From: Actinomycetota bacterium
GTDB lineage: Bacteria > Actinomycetota > Acidimicrobiia > Acidimicrobiales > Aldehydirespiratoraceae
Assembly (NCBI GenBank): GCA_012271125.1
Contig: JAAXHB010000181.1
Coordinates: 1-9,542 of the forward strand
Reading direction: 5' to 3'
Length of the DNA stretch: 9,542 nucleotides
Shown: positions 1-5,316 of the stretch, one piece after another
How positions within the stretch are numbered: position 1 is the stretch's first letter
Layout: every line of letters starts with the position of its first letter
Made by a program: the position numbers and the translations under genes
Notes under the pieces: generated by a model
What the model saw: only the letters and a program-made list of their open reading frames with translations
The model's database searches: none
Told to the model about the DNA's origin: nothing

Positions 1-791
1 GCGTCGTACCAGACGTAGATGCGTTTGCCTTCGCCGAGGTCGTCGACGGGTAATTCGACGCCCCAGTCGAGGTCTCGGGTGATGGCTCGGTCGTGGAGGC
101 CTTCGGTGGTCCAGCCTTTGGCGGAGTTGGCGACGTGGGGGCGCCAGCCTTGGCGGGTGTCGAGCCAGGCGGCGAGCGCTTCGGTGAAGTCGGAGTAGCG
201 GAAGTAGAAGTGTTCGGTTTGGCGGAGCTCGGGGGCGGTACCGCTGAGTTTGGAGCGGGGGGCGATGAGTTCGGTGGCGTCGAGGGTGGTGCCGCAGTTT
301 TCGCATTGGTCGCCTCGGGCTTCGGGGTAGTCGCAGTGCGGGCAGGTGCCGCCGATGTAGCGGTCGGGCAGGAAGCGTTGCGAGGCGGCGTCGTAGTACT
401 GCTCGGAGGTGCGTTTGTCGATGTAGCCGGCGGCGAGTTGACGGGTGAACATGTCTTGGGTGACCGCTGCGTGGTTGGGTGTGCCGGTGGTGGTGTAGAG
501 GTCGAAGGAGATGGCCAGGGCGCGCCATTGGTCGCAGAACTCGGAGTGGTAGCGGTTGACGATTGCTTGGGGGGTGGTTTGTTCGGCGTCGGCTCGGACG
601 GTGATTGGGGTGCCGTGGACGTCGGAGCCGGAGACCATTAGGACTTGGTTGCCGACAATGCGGTGGTAGCGGGCGAAGATGTCGCCGGGCAGGTATGCGC
701 CGGCGAGGTGTCCGAGGTGGCGGCTGCCTGAGGCGTATGGCCATGCCACTGCGACCAGTATTGGGGTTGGTTGGGTGTTCGACGACGTCAT
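1..791 (-). CDS. metG: Methionyl-tRNA synthetase, N-terminal part (cut by left edge)
   Basis: Charges tRNA-Met with methionine in the cytoplasm. Reading the minus strand from ATG 791 gives 263 codons without a stop up to the window edge. The N-terminus carries the class I signature: VAVAWPY at residues 13-19, then HLGH at 25-28 (the HIGH motif of MetRS). A single zinc knuckle follows, CPHC at 150-153 and CENC at 163-166, as in the one-zinc bacterial enzymes. The segment ending in VWYDA at the edge matches the catalytic core that precedes the KMSKS loop, which lies outside the window. A purine-rich Shine-Dalgarno-like stretch (TAGGGGAG) lies just upstream; an ATG further up meets a stop after nine codons, so 791 is the start. 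It is the last visible gene of the DUF192-rsmI-metG run, 51 nt after the rsmI stop. The coding strand is strongly C-rich. Identification is very secure; completeness cannot be judged. Confidence 0.95.
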   Translation of the reverse strand, partial: MTSSNTQPTPILVAVAWPYASGSRHLGHLAGAYLPGDIFARYHRIVGNQVLMVSGSDVHGTPITVRADAEQTTPQAIVNRYHSEFCDQWRALAISFDLYTTTGTPNHAAVTQDMFTRQLAAGYIDKRTSEQYYDAASQRFLPDRYIGGTCPHCDYPEARGDQCENCGTTLDATELIAPRSKLSGTAPELRQTEHFYFRYSDFTEALAAWLDTRQGWRPHVANSAKGWTTEGLHDRAITRDLDWGVELPVDDLGEGKRIYVWYD

Positions 792-842
792 CGGCGACGC
801 TCCCCTACCGCTGACATAGCCAATTTAGGTTAGTTGAGGTGA

Positions 843-1670
843 TTATTTTGGGTGGAGGAGGTTGTAGGTGCGCCGTCTAGAGACTTGGTAGGCGGCGGCG
901 ACTTCGTCTGATGCGCTGCGTTTTGTGGTGCCTTTGTTGACTGCGTCGGTTAGAGCGGCGATGAGTTCGTCGTCGGTTGGTTCGTTGGTTGGTTCGGTTG
1001 AGCCGGCGATGACGATGACGACTTCGCCTTTGATTTGGTCGGTTACGCCTGCTAGCTCTGTGAGCGTCCCTCTGATGACGTCTTCATGGAGTTTGGTCAT
1101 TTCTCTGGCGACGACGGCCTGGCGGTCGTTTCCGCAGGCTTTGGCTAGGTCTTCGAGTGTTTGGGCGGTTCGGTTCGGGGATTCAAAGATGATGACGGCG
1201 CGCTGTTCGTCGGCGATTTCTTGGAGACGTTTTGTGCGGGCTGAGCCTTTTCTTGGCAGGAACCCTTCGAAGACGTGTCGTGCGGCTGGGAATCCGCTTA
1301 GGGCTAAGGCTGTGACGCCGGCGGATGGCCCTGGGATGACGGTGACGGGATAGCCGGCTTCGGTTACTGCGGTGACTAGGCGTGCTCCGGGGTCGCATAG
1401 CCCTGGCATTCCTGAATCTGAGACCAGAGCGACGGCTTTTTGCTCTGAAAGTGCTTTAAACACCCATTTTGCGTTGTCTTTTTCGGTGTGGTCGTCGAGT
1501 CGTATGAGTGGGGTGCCGCTGACGCCTATGTGGGTGAGGAGTTTTCTGGTGCGGCGGGTGTCTTCGCAGCAGATGAGGTCGGCTTTGGTTAGTGCTTCGA
1601 TGGCTCTTGTGCTGAGATCTCCGAGGTTTCCGATGGGTGTGGCGACAAGCACCAGTGTGGATTCGTACAT
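843..1670 (-). CDS. rsmI: 16S rRNA (cytidine-1402-2'-O)-methyltransferase RsmI
   Basis: SAM-dependent enzyme of the tetrapyrrole methylase fold that 2'-O-methylates C1402 in the decoding centre of 16S rRNA. The 275-residue length is normal for the family. Diagnostic motifs in order: LVATPIGNLGDLS (8-20), CCEDTRRTRKLL (34-45), ALVSDSGMPGLCDPG (81-95), VIPGPSAGVTALALSGFP (111-128), FEGFLPRKG (134-142), FESPNR (162-167) and VAREMTKLHE (187-196). The basic C-terminal tail with SRRRTYNLL fits the helical tail of RsmI proteins. The ATG at 1670 lies only 4 nt past the stop of the DUF192 gene, and no strong Shine-Dalgarno is visible, so translational coupling is likely. Adjacency to metG is a known arrangement in many bacteria, which supports both calls. 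Nothing is missing or broken. Confidence 0.97.
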   Translation of the reverse strand: MYESTLVLVATPIGNLGDLSTRAIEALTKADLICCEDTRRTRKLLTHIGVSGTPLIRLDDHTEKDNAKWVFKALSEQKAVALVSDSGMPGLCDPGARLVTAVTEAGYPVTVIPGPSAGVTALALSGFPAARHVFEGFLPRKGSARTKRLQEIADEQRAVIIFESPNRTAQTLEDLAKACGNDRQAVVAREMTKLHEDVIRGTLTELAGVTDQIKGEVVIVIAGSTEPTNEPTDDELIAALTDAVNKGTTKRSASDEVAAAYQVSRRRTYNLLHPK

Positions 1671-1674
1671 GCCG

Positions 1675-2070
1675 TCACTCTTTGACTTCTAGTTCAACGC
1701 CCGGTTCTATGCCCCAGCGTTCAAACGACCCAGCCGGTGCTTCTAGGACTGATTGTGCTTTGCGCACGTAGCAGCCGATGCGGTTGGGTCGCATTGTGGT
1801 GGTGCGTAGCACTTTGAGGCTGGCATCGCAGTGGGCGACGTCTATGGCGAAGCGCATCCCCAAAGTGTGCACCGACCGGGTGCGCTCCAGCAGCATCGCT
1901 CCGTCACAGGTGTCTCTATTTAGCAGACCTTTGAGCCGCTCTTGGCGGGTTGACGCCCTCTCCAGTGACGCTAAAACCCGATCCCCACACAACAACCACG
2001 CCACTCCCTCAGGGTACCTATGGTTCTCAAACTGAGAGACTTTTTCGCGTATTGTTACAGCGCGGTCCAT
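1675..2070 (-). CDS. DUF192 family protein
   Basis: A small protein of the DUF192 (COG1430) family, whose biochemical role is not established. Family features seen: SVHTLGMRFAIDVAHCD at residues 66-82, the RTTTMRPNRIG stretch at 89-99, and the closing block VLEAPAGSFERWGIEPG at 108-124. No signal peptide is visible, unlike many secreted DUF192 proteins, so it is probably cytoplasmic. The start is uncertain. ATG 2070 gives 131 residues, but the first 22 residues do not resemble the family and no Shine-Dalgarno precedes it. GTG 2004 (residue 23) begins at the usual family start VAWLL, with GAGGGA directly upstream but too close, so TTG codons a few positions later are also possible. It is the first gene of the minus-strand cluster with rsmI (4-nt gap), and it diverges from the methyltransferase gene. 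If GTG 2004 is right, the divergent gap is about 80-90 nt. Confidence 0.88.
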   Translation of the reverse strand: MDRAVTIREKVSQFENHRYPEGVAWLLCGDRVLASLERASTRQERLKGLLNRDTCDGAMLLERTRSVHTLGMRFAIDVAHCDASLKVLRTTTMRPNRIGCYVRKAQSVLEAPAGSFERWGIEPGVELEVKE

Positions 2071-2097
2071 CCACTTAGTGGCATTATGGGGGTTTTC

Positions 2098-2195
2098 ATG
2101 TCAGAGAGAGAGAGAGAGAGAGAGAGAACTTCAGCAATAGAACATTATTCCATGGGGAAAACCTGGACTTCTTACGTGGCATTAACAGTGAAACG
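2098..2195 (+). other. Displaced 5' end of the methyltransferase-HNH gene (start codon, AG tract and first conserved residues, out of frame in this sequence)
   Basis: ATG 2098 follows a G-run (GGGGG, 5-nt spacer) that could act as ribosome binding site; a second in-frame ATG lies at 2086. As sequenced, this ATG reads MSERERERER, then an unrelated stretch ending at TGA 2203-2205. The methyltransferase frame in the same interval, read after the tract, is ENFSNRTLFHGENLDFLRG and onward directly into the residues at 2196. That is the N-terminus expected for this methyltransferase family (NRTLF-G-NLD-LRGINSE). The methyltransferase frame has no ATG, GTG or TTG between its upstream TAG (2076-2078) and GTG 2196, so the conserved segment can only be translated if the AG tract changes length. 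Loss of one AG (or gain of two) joins ATG 2098 to the downstream frame, adding 32 residues for a total of 510. Confidence 0.8.
2103..2126 (+). repeat. (AG)12 dinucleotide microsatellite at the start of the methyltransferase gene
   Basis: Twelve perfect AG units (24 nt, followed by one further A) begin five bases after the A of ATG 2098. No other run of this kind is present in the window. In the ATG frame the tract encodes alternating Glu and Arg and contains no stop in any plus-strand frame, so the coding sequence tolerates any unit number. Slipped-strand mispairing at such tracts is an established cause of phase variation. By counting frames: 11 units (or 8, 14) puts the gene in frame; 12 units (this sequence) ends at TGA 2203; 10 or 13 units would end at TAG 2138. 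Confidence 0.93.
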
Positions 2196-3632
2196 GTGCA
2201 CCTGATTGCTACTGACCCACCGTTTAACAAAAACAAGGACTTTCACGCCACCCCTGACAAGCTTGCAAAGGGTGCCAAGTTTCAAGACCGTTGGAGGTGG
2301 GAAGAAGATGTACACGAAGAGTGGAAAGATCAAATTAAGAATGATTGGCCTGCTGTCTGGTCTGTTATTGATACTGCGGCTTTAACTTATGGAAACAGTA
2401 TGGCGGCATTCTTGTGCTGGCTCGGGGTGAGATTAATGGAGATGCGCAGAATCCTTACGCCTACGGGAAGCATCTACCTCCATATTGACCATACCGCGCA
2501 TGCATATGTCAAGTTAATAATGGACGGTGTATTTGGCAAAGATTCTTTTCGTAATGAAATCGTTTGGTGCTACACCGGTCCAAGCAACACTAAACGTTAT
2601 TTTCCCAGGAAACATGACACCATTTTGTGGTATACGAAAGACAAGAACCAATGGACATTCAACAACCAAGCTGAATCGTTAAGAACTCCATACAGCGAAG
2701 ACTTTATGAATAGACGAAAGTACTCGGAAGGCCAATCTGGAATTACAGCTGGCTACTCAGAGGGTCGTAGCAAGTCTGAAATTGAAAGTAAGTATGGCAA
2801 GGGCAAACTAGTTGAAGACTGGTGGGATGACATAGGGGCAGGAGGCCAAATGCCAAGATCGGAATATTATGGCTATCCAACCGAGAAACCTTTAAAACTG
2901 TATAAGAGGATTATTGAAGCTTCAAGCAATAAGGGTGATGTTGTACTTGATCCATTCTGTGGATGTGCTACCACGTTGGTGGCTGCTGAGCAACTGGAAA
3001 GACGTTGGATCGGCATGGACATATGGGATGGAGCGTACAAGGCGGTTCTTGAACGCCTTGCTAGCGAAGACCTCCATGTAAATGACGACGAAATCAACGC
3101 AGCTCAGGCTCAGTCGCACTACAAGATTGGATTGTCTTTTGGAGACGTTGTTTGCACCACAGAGATTCCAGAAAGAACTGATGAAAACAATGAAGCAGCT
3201 CCCCATTTCTTGACACCTAACCAGATAGCAAGAGAGCCTTGGCAAAAGATGTCAAATGCCACAATTAAACGGATCCTTGCTAGCGCTCAAAAAGACATGA
3301 AAGGACTGATTCAGTGCGCTGGTTGCGGTCGAACAATGGAAATTGAGTTTATGGAGCTAGACCATATACAACCACGATCTAGTCGTGGTGAAAACTGGAT
3401 AACAAATCGAGTCCTGATCTGTAAGCCCTGTAACTTGACTAAGAGCGACACTTTGACAATTCCTGGCCTCGTGAAGACAAACAAGAAATACAACTGGCTC
3501 AAGAATCCGACCAGACAAAAGGATGCTGAGAATTCAGCTGCACGAGCAGCAGAAATGGTCAAATCACAATGGATCTGGAGTTCATCGAAAGAACTCGAAG
3601 ATTTGGTGGCTGCTTACGAAACTAACGCTTGA
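2196..3632 (+). CDS. Adenine/cytosine-N-specific DNA methyltransferase fused to HNH nuclease domain; main body of a putative phase-variable restriction-modification gene
   Basis: The open frame from GTG 2196 encodes 478 residues, but the real protein should begin at ATG 2098 (510 residues when in frame). The N-terminal two thirds are an N6_N4_Mtase domain: catalytic motif IV DPPF at 7-10 (DPP[FWY] type), SIYLHIDHTAH at 92-102, GYPTEKP at 226-232, then the SAM-binding motif DPFCGCATT at 252-260 and RRWIGMD at 269-275. Motif IV preceding motif I places it in the beta class. The C-terminal part is a zinc-binding HNH nuclease: CAGC (374-377), ELDHIQPRS (387-395), N404 and CKPCN (409-413). Methylation and cleavage in one chain suggest a type IIG/IIC-like self-contained restriction-modification enzyme; a modification-only role is the alternative. 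No separate endonuclease or specificity gene adjoins it. A 60-base sample (2521-2580) is 43% GC against 63% in a sample of bmpA, suggesting transfer. It converges on ychF with a 14-nt gap. Confidence 0.9.
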   Translation: MHLIATDPPFNKNKDFHATPDKLAKGAKFQDRWRWEEDVHEEWKDQIKNDWPAVWSVIDTAALTYGNSMAAFLCWLGVRLMEMRRILTPTGSIYLHIDHTAHAYVKLIMDGVFGKDSFRNEIVWCYTGPSNTKRYFPRKHDTILWYTKDKNQWTFNNQAESLRTPYSEDFMNRRKYSEGQSGITAGYSEGRSKSEIESKYGKGKLVEDWWDDIGAGGQMPRSEYYGYPTEKPLKLYKRIIEASSNKGDVVLDPFCGCATTLVAAEQLERRWIGMDIWDGAYKAVLERLASEDLHVNDDEINAAQAQSHYKIGLSFGDVVCTTEIPERTDENNEAAPHFLTPNQIAREPWQKMSNATIKRILASAQKDMKGLIQCAGCGRTMEIEFMELDHIQPRSSRGENWITNRVLICKPCNLTKSDTLTIPGLVKTNKKYNWLKNPTRQKDAENSAARAAEMVKSQWIWSSSKELEDLVAAYETNA

Positions 3633-3646
3633 TACTTGTATCTGGG

Positions 3647-4723
3647 TTAGATGTTGAATTTGAAGAGCATGACGTCGCCGTCTTGGGTGAGATAGTTGCG
3701 GCCTTCGGAACGGAGCAAGCCTTTGTCTTTGGCGGCGTTCCAGGAGCCGGCGGAGATGAGATCGTCGTAGCTGACAGTGTCGGCACGGATGAAGCCACGT
3801 TGCATGTCTGAGTGGATGACGCCGGCGCATTCGGCAGCGGTGGAGCCGGCACGGAAAGTCCAGGCTCTTGATTCTTTTTCGCCAGTGGTGAGGAAAGTGC
3901 GAAGGCCGAGCAAGTGATAGGAGCTTGCTAGGAAAGTAGCCAGAGCACCGTCGCCGAGGCCGAGGGCTTCGAGCATTTCTTGGCGCTCAGCGGGATCGAG
4001 TTGGCCGGCTTCGGATTCGAGTTGGACGCATAAGGCGATTACTTGAGCACCGTTGAGTTCTTGTTGGACAGGGGCGGTGACTTCTGCTTCGGTGCCTATT
4101 GAATCTTCGGCAATGTTGACGACGGCGAGGACTGGCTTGTTGGTGAGCAAAAAGAATCGACGCATAGCTTGGCGTTCGTCGTCGGTGAGGTTGGCACGAT
4201 AAATGGGAGTGCCCTGTCCTAGGGGTTCGATGGCTTTAGCGAGAAGGTCGGCGGCGTCCTTCTCCTCAGGGTCGCCTTTTCCGGCACGCGCGAGCTTTTC
4301 GTGTTGGCGGGTGGCACTGTCGTAGTCCGCTAGGGCGAGCTCTAGCTCCAGAAGTCGTAGCTGCTCGACTGGAGGATCGTTGGCTTCAGGATCATTGGGC
4401 AGCTCAAAAGCTCGAAGCACGTAAACAATTGCGTCGACTTCGCGGATGTCGGCAAGAAAGGCGTTGCCGAGGCCTTCGCCCTTGCTTGCACCCTCGATAA
4501 GACCGCCGATGTCGGTGAACTGGACAGTGGCATGGGCGGTCTTTTGGCTTTGACTCAGCTCGGTGAGCTGATCGACACGCTTATCGGGGACTTTTGCGAC
4601 GCCGATATTGGGATCGGTCGTAGCAAACGCGAACGGAGCGGCATAAGCCTCGGCACCCGTGAGGGCGTTAAACAACGACGTTTTGCCGGCATTGGGCAGG
4701 CCGACTAAACCGAAACGCTCCAC
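3647..4723 (-). CDS. ychF: Redox-regulated ATPase YchF (OLA1/Obg-like)
   Basis: Cytosolic P-loop NTPase of the Obg family that binds ribosomes and, unlike its relatives, prefers ATP. The 358-residue length is typical. P-loop GLPNAGKT at residues 8-15; switch II region DIGGLIEGASKGEGLGNAFL at 71-90; the position of the GTPase NKxD motif is NIAE at 203-206, the change that gives YchF its ATP preference. A coiled-coil insertion follows around 115-165, and the C-terminal TGS-like (DUF933) domain spans about 270-358, with TFLTTGEKE and the ending GDVMLFKFNI. The start is GTG 4723, preceded by AAGGA with a 7-nt spacer. It lies downstream of the bL37 gene on the same strand, separated by 43 nt containing a hairpin, so the two may share a transcript. 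Its stop faces the methyltransferase stop across 14 nt with no visible terminator. Confidence 0.97.
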   Translation of the reverse strand: MERFGLVGLPNAGKTSLFNALTGAEAYAAPFAFATTDPNIGVAKVPDKRVDQLTELSQSQKTAHATVQFTDIGGLIEGASKGEGLGNAFLADIREVDAIVYVLRAFELPNDPEANDPPVEQLRLLELELALADYDSATRQHEKLARAGKGDPEEKDAADLLAKAIEPLGQGTPIYRANLTDDERQAMRRFFLLTNKPVLAVVNIAEDSIGTEAEVTAPVQQELNGAQVIALCVQLESEAGQLDPAERQEMLEALGLGDGALATFLASSYHLLGLRTFLTTGEKESRAWTFRAGSTAAECAGVIHSDMQRGFIRADTVSYDDLISAGSWNAAKDKGLLRSEGRNYLTQDGDVMLFKFNI

Positions 4724-4741
4724 TGTGTGTCCTTAAATGAG

Positions 4742-4759
4742 TGCCGCAGCGGTGCGGCA
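4742..4759 (-). terminator. Hairpin between bL37 and ychF (weak terminator, attenuator or RNA-stability element)
   Basis: Perfect 7-bp inverted repeat TGCCGCA / TGCGGCA around a 4-base loop, in the 43-nt gap between the bL37 stop (4767) and the ychF start (4723). On the transcribed strand it is followed by CTCATTT rather than a clean run of T, so full intrinsic termination is doubtful. Partial termination that lowers ychF relative to bL37 is a reasonable guess. Confidence 0.45.
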
Positions 4760-4766
4760 GACGCTT

Positions 4767-4856
4767 TTAGCTGTTACGGCCAGTGTTGGGTTTGCGACCG
4801 TGATTCGCCTTTGAACGGCGGGCTTTCGCCTTGCGCTTCTGAGTCCGCTTAGACAC
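4767..4856 (-). CDS. Mini ribosomal protein, bL37 type
   Basis: A 29-residue, extremely basic protein (about twelve Lys/Arg) read from GTG 4856: it begins MSKRTQKRKAKARR and contains SKANHGRKPNTG. The KR-rich start and the ANHG(K/R)(R/K)PN block are what I know from the actinobacterial bL37 proteins found as tiny extra subunits of the 50S ribosomal particle. A TAGGA ribosome binding site lies about 9-10 nt upstream. An in-frame TTG three codons earlier is possible but less likely, given that spacing. The protein is short enough to be missed by standard gene finders. Its position just ahead of ychF, a ribosome-binding ATPase, fits a translation role. The family call rests on a short motif and remembered family features. 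Confidence 0.78.
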   Translation of the reverse strand: MSKRTQKRKAKARRSKANHGRKPNTGRNS

Positions 4857-4880
4857 GGCGCACAATCCTACCGAGACTGC

Positions 4881-4908
4881 TTAAAACTGACGGGTTAAAA
4901 CTGACGGG
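4881..4908. repeat. Perfect 14-bp tandem direct repeat in the bL37 / DCC divergent region
   Basis: TTAAAACTGACGGG occurs twice head to tail (4881-4894 and 4895-4908). It lies 25 nt upstream of the bL37 start and 72 nt upstream of the DCC gene start. Two adjacent sites with a 14-bp period are nearly one and a half helical turns apart and could bind a regulator, but a slippage duplication without function explains them equally well. Confidence 0.6.
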
Positions 4909-4915
4909 CTCGCTT

Positions 4916-4938
4916 GAAAAGTTTTACGCCAACTTTTC
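4916..4938. promoter_or_regulatory. 8-bp perfect inverted repeat in the bL37 / DCC divergent region
   Basis: GAAAAGTT and AACTTTTC flank a 7-bp spacer. No T-run follows on either strand, so it is not an intrinsic terminator; the symmetry suits an operator for a dimeric regulator. TTGAAA at 4914-4919 inside the left arm resembles a sigma-A -35 box for the plus-strand gene, but the hexamer 17 nt downstream (TCTACC) is a poor -10, so a promoter is only possible. Confidence 0.4.
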
Positions 4939-4980
4939 TACCGCACACCCGCCCTCCTTACCGATTGGCAGACTTAAACC

Positions 4981-5316
4981 ATGTTGCTCATATTTGACGG
5001 GGATTGTGCGCTGTGTTGTCGGTGGGCGGAGTGGTTGAAGCGCAAGGCGGACGGACGTGTTGAAGTTGTGGCGTCTCAGGTCGCGGATTTGTCTGATCTG
5101 GGGTTGACGGGGGCACAGGTTGATTCGTCGGTTTGGTTGGTGAGGGGGGATGAGCGGTTGGCGGGACATCAGGCGATTGGAGCTGCGCTCGTTGAGGTTG
5201 GTGGGGTTTGGAAGGTTGTTGGTTTTGCTTGTCTGGTGCCGCCGACGAGTTGGGTGGCTCGGGGTGTGTATTGGGTTATTGCGCGGAATCGTAGGCGGAT
5301 TGGCTGTAAAGCGTGA
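4981..5316 (+). CDS. DCC-family (DUF393) thiol-disulfide oxidoreductase-like protein
   Basis: A 111-residue protein of the DCC/DUF393 family, named for the conserved Asp-Cys-Cys motif. The N-terminal FDGDCALC (residues 5-12) places a CxxC pair, C9 and C12, right after the first beta strand, as in the family. The middle has the usual hydrophobic segment LAGHQAIGAALVEVGG, and the tail has the WVARGVYWVIARNRRR pattern that often closes the family (Y-x-x-[IV]-A-x-x-R). The family is presumed redox active, but substrates are unknown. No signal peptide is visible. ATG 4981 has no convincing Shine-Dalgarno (GGCAGACTTAAACC precedes it), so it may be leaderless or weakly translated. Its TGA overlaps the GTG start of the next gene in the motif GTGA (5313-5316), implying translational coupling and a shared job or at least shared regulation with the queuosine-salvage gene. 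Confidence 0.88.
   Translation: MLLIFDGDCALCCRWAEWLKRKADGRVEVVASQVADLSDLGLTGAQVDSSVWLVRGDERLAGHQAIGAALVEVGGVWKVVGFACLVPPTSWVARGVYWVIARNRRRIGCKA

Noticed and set aside
93..814. Long plus-strand open frames, Gly/Val/Ala-rich, at 93-641 and 605-814
   Set aside because: They lie antisense to metG, whose minus-strand frame carries real synthetase motifs; their composition is the typical shadow of a GC-rich gene.
2071..2081. CCACTTAGTGG near-perfect palindrome at the methyltransferase leader
   Set aside because: Only a 5-bp arm with one central base; too short to claim as an operator or terminator.
2020..2205. 61-codon open frame including the AG tract as an independent small gene
   Set aside because: Its only plausible start is ATG 2086/2098, and its 3' part is the out-of-frame reading of the conserved methyltransferase N-terminus, so it is the OFF-phase product rather than a separate gene.
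2196..3632. Interpretation as a type III Mod subunit or a mobile homing endonuclease
   Set aside because: No Res helicase gene or other partner lies beside it, and the HNH domain is fused behind a full methyltransferase, unlike homing endonucleases, which lack one.
3631..3642. GATAC-TT-GTATC inverted repeat between the convergent methyltransferase and ychF stops
   Set aside because: A 5-bp AT-rich stem with a 2-base loop cannot form a useful terminator hairpin, and no T-run follows.
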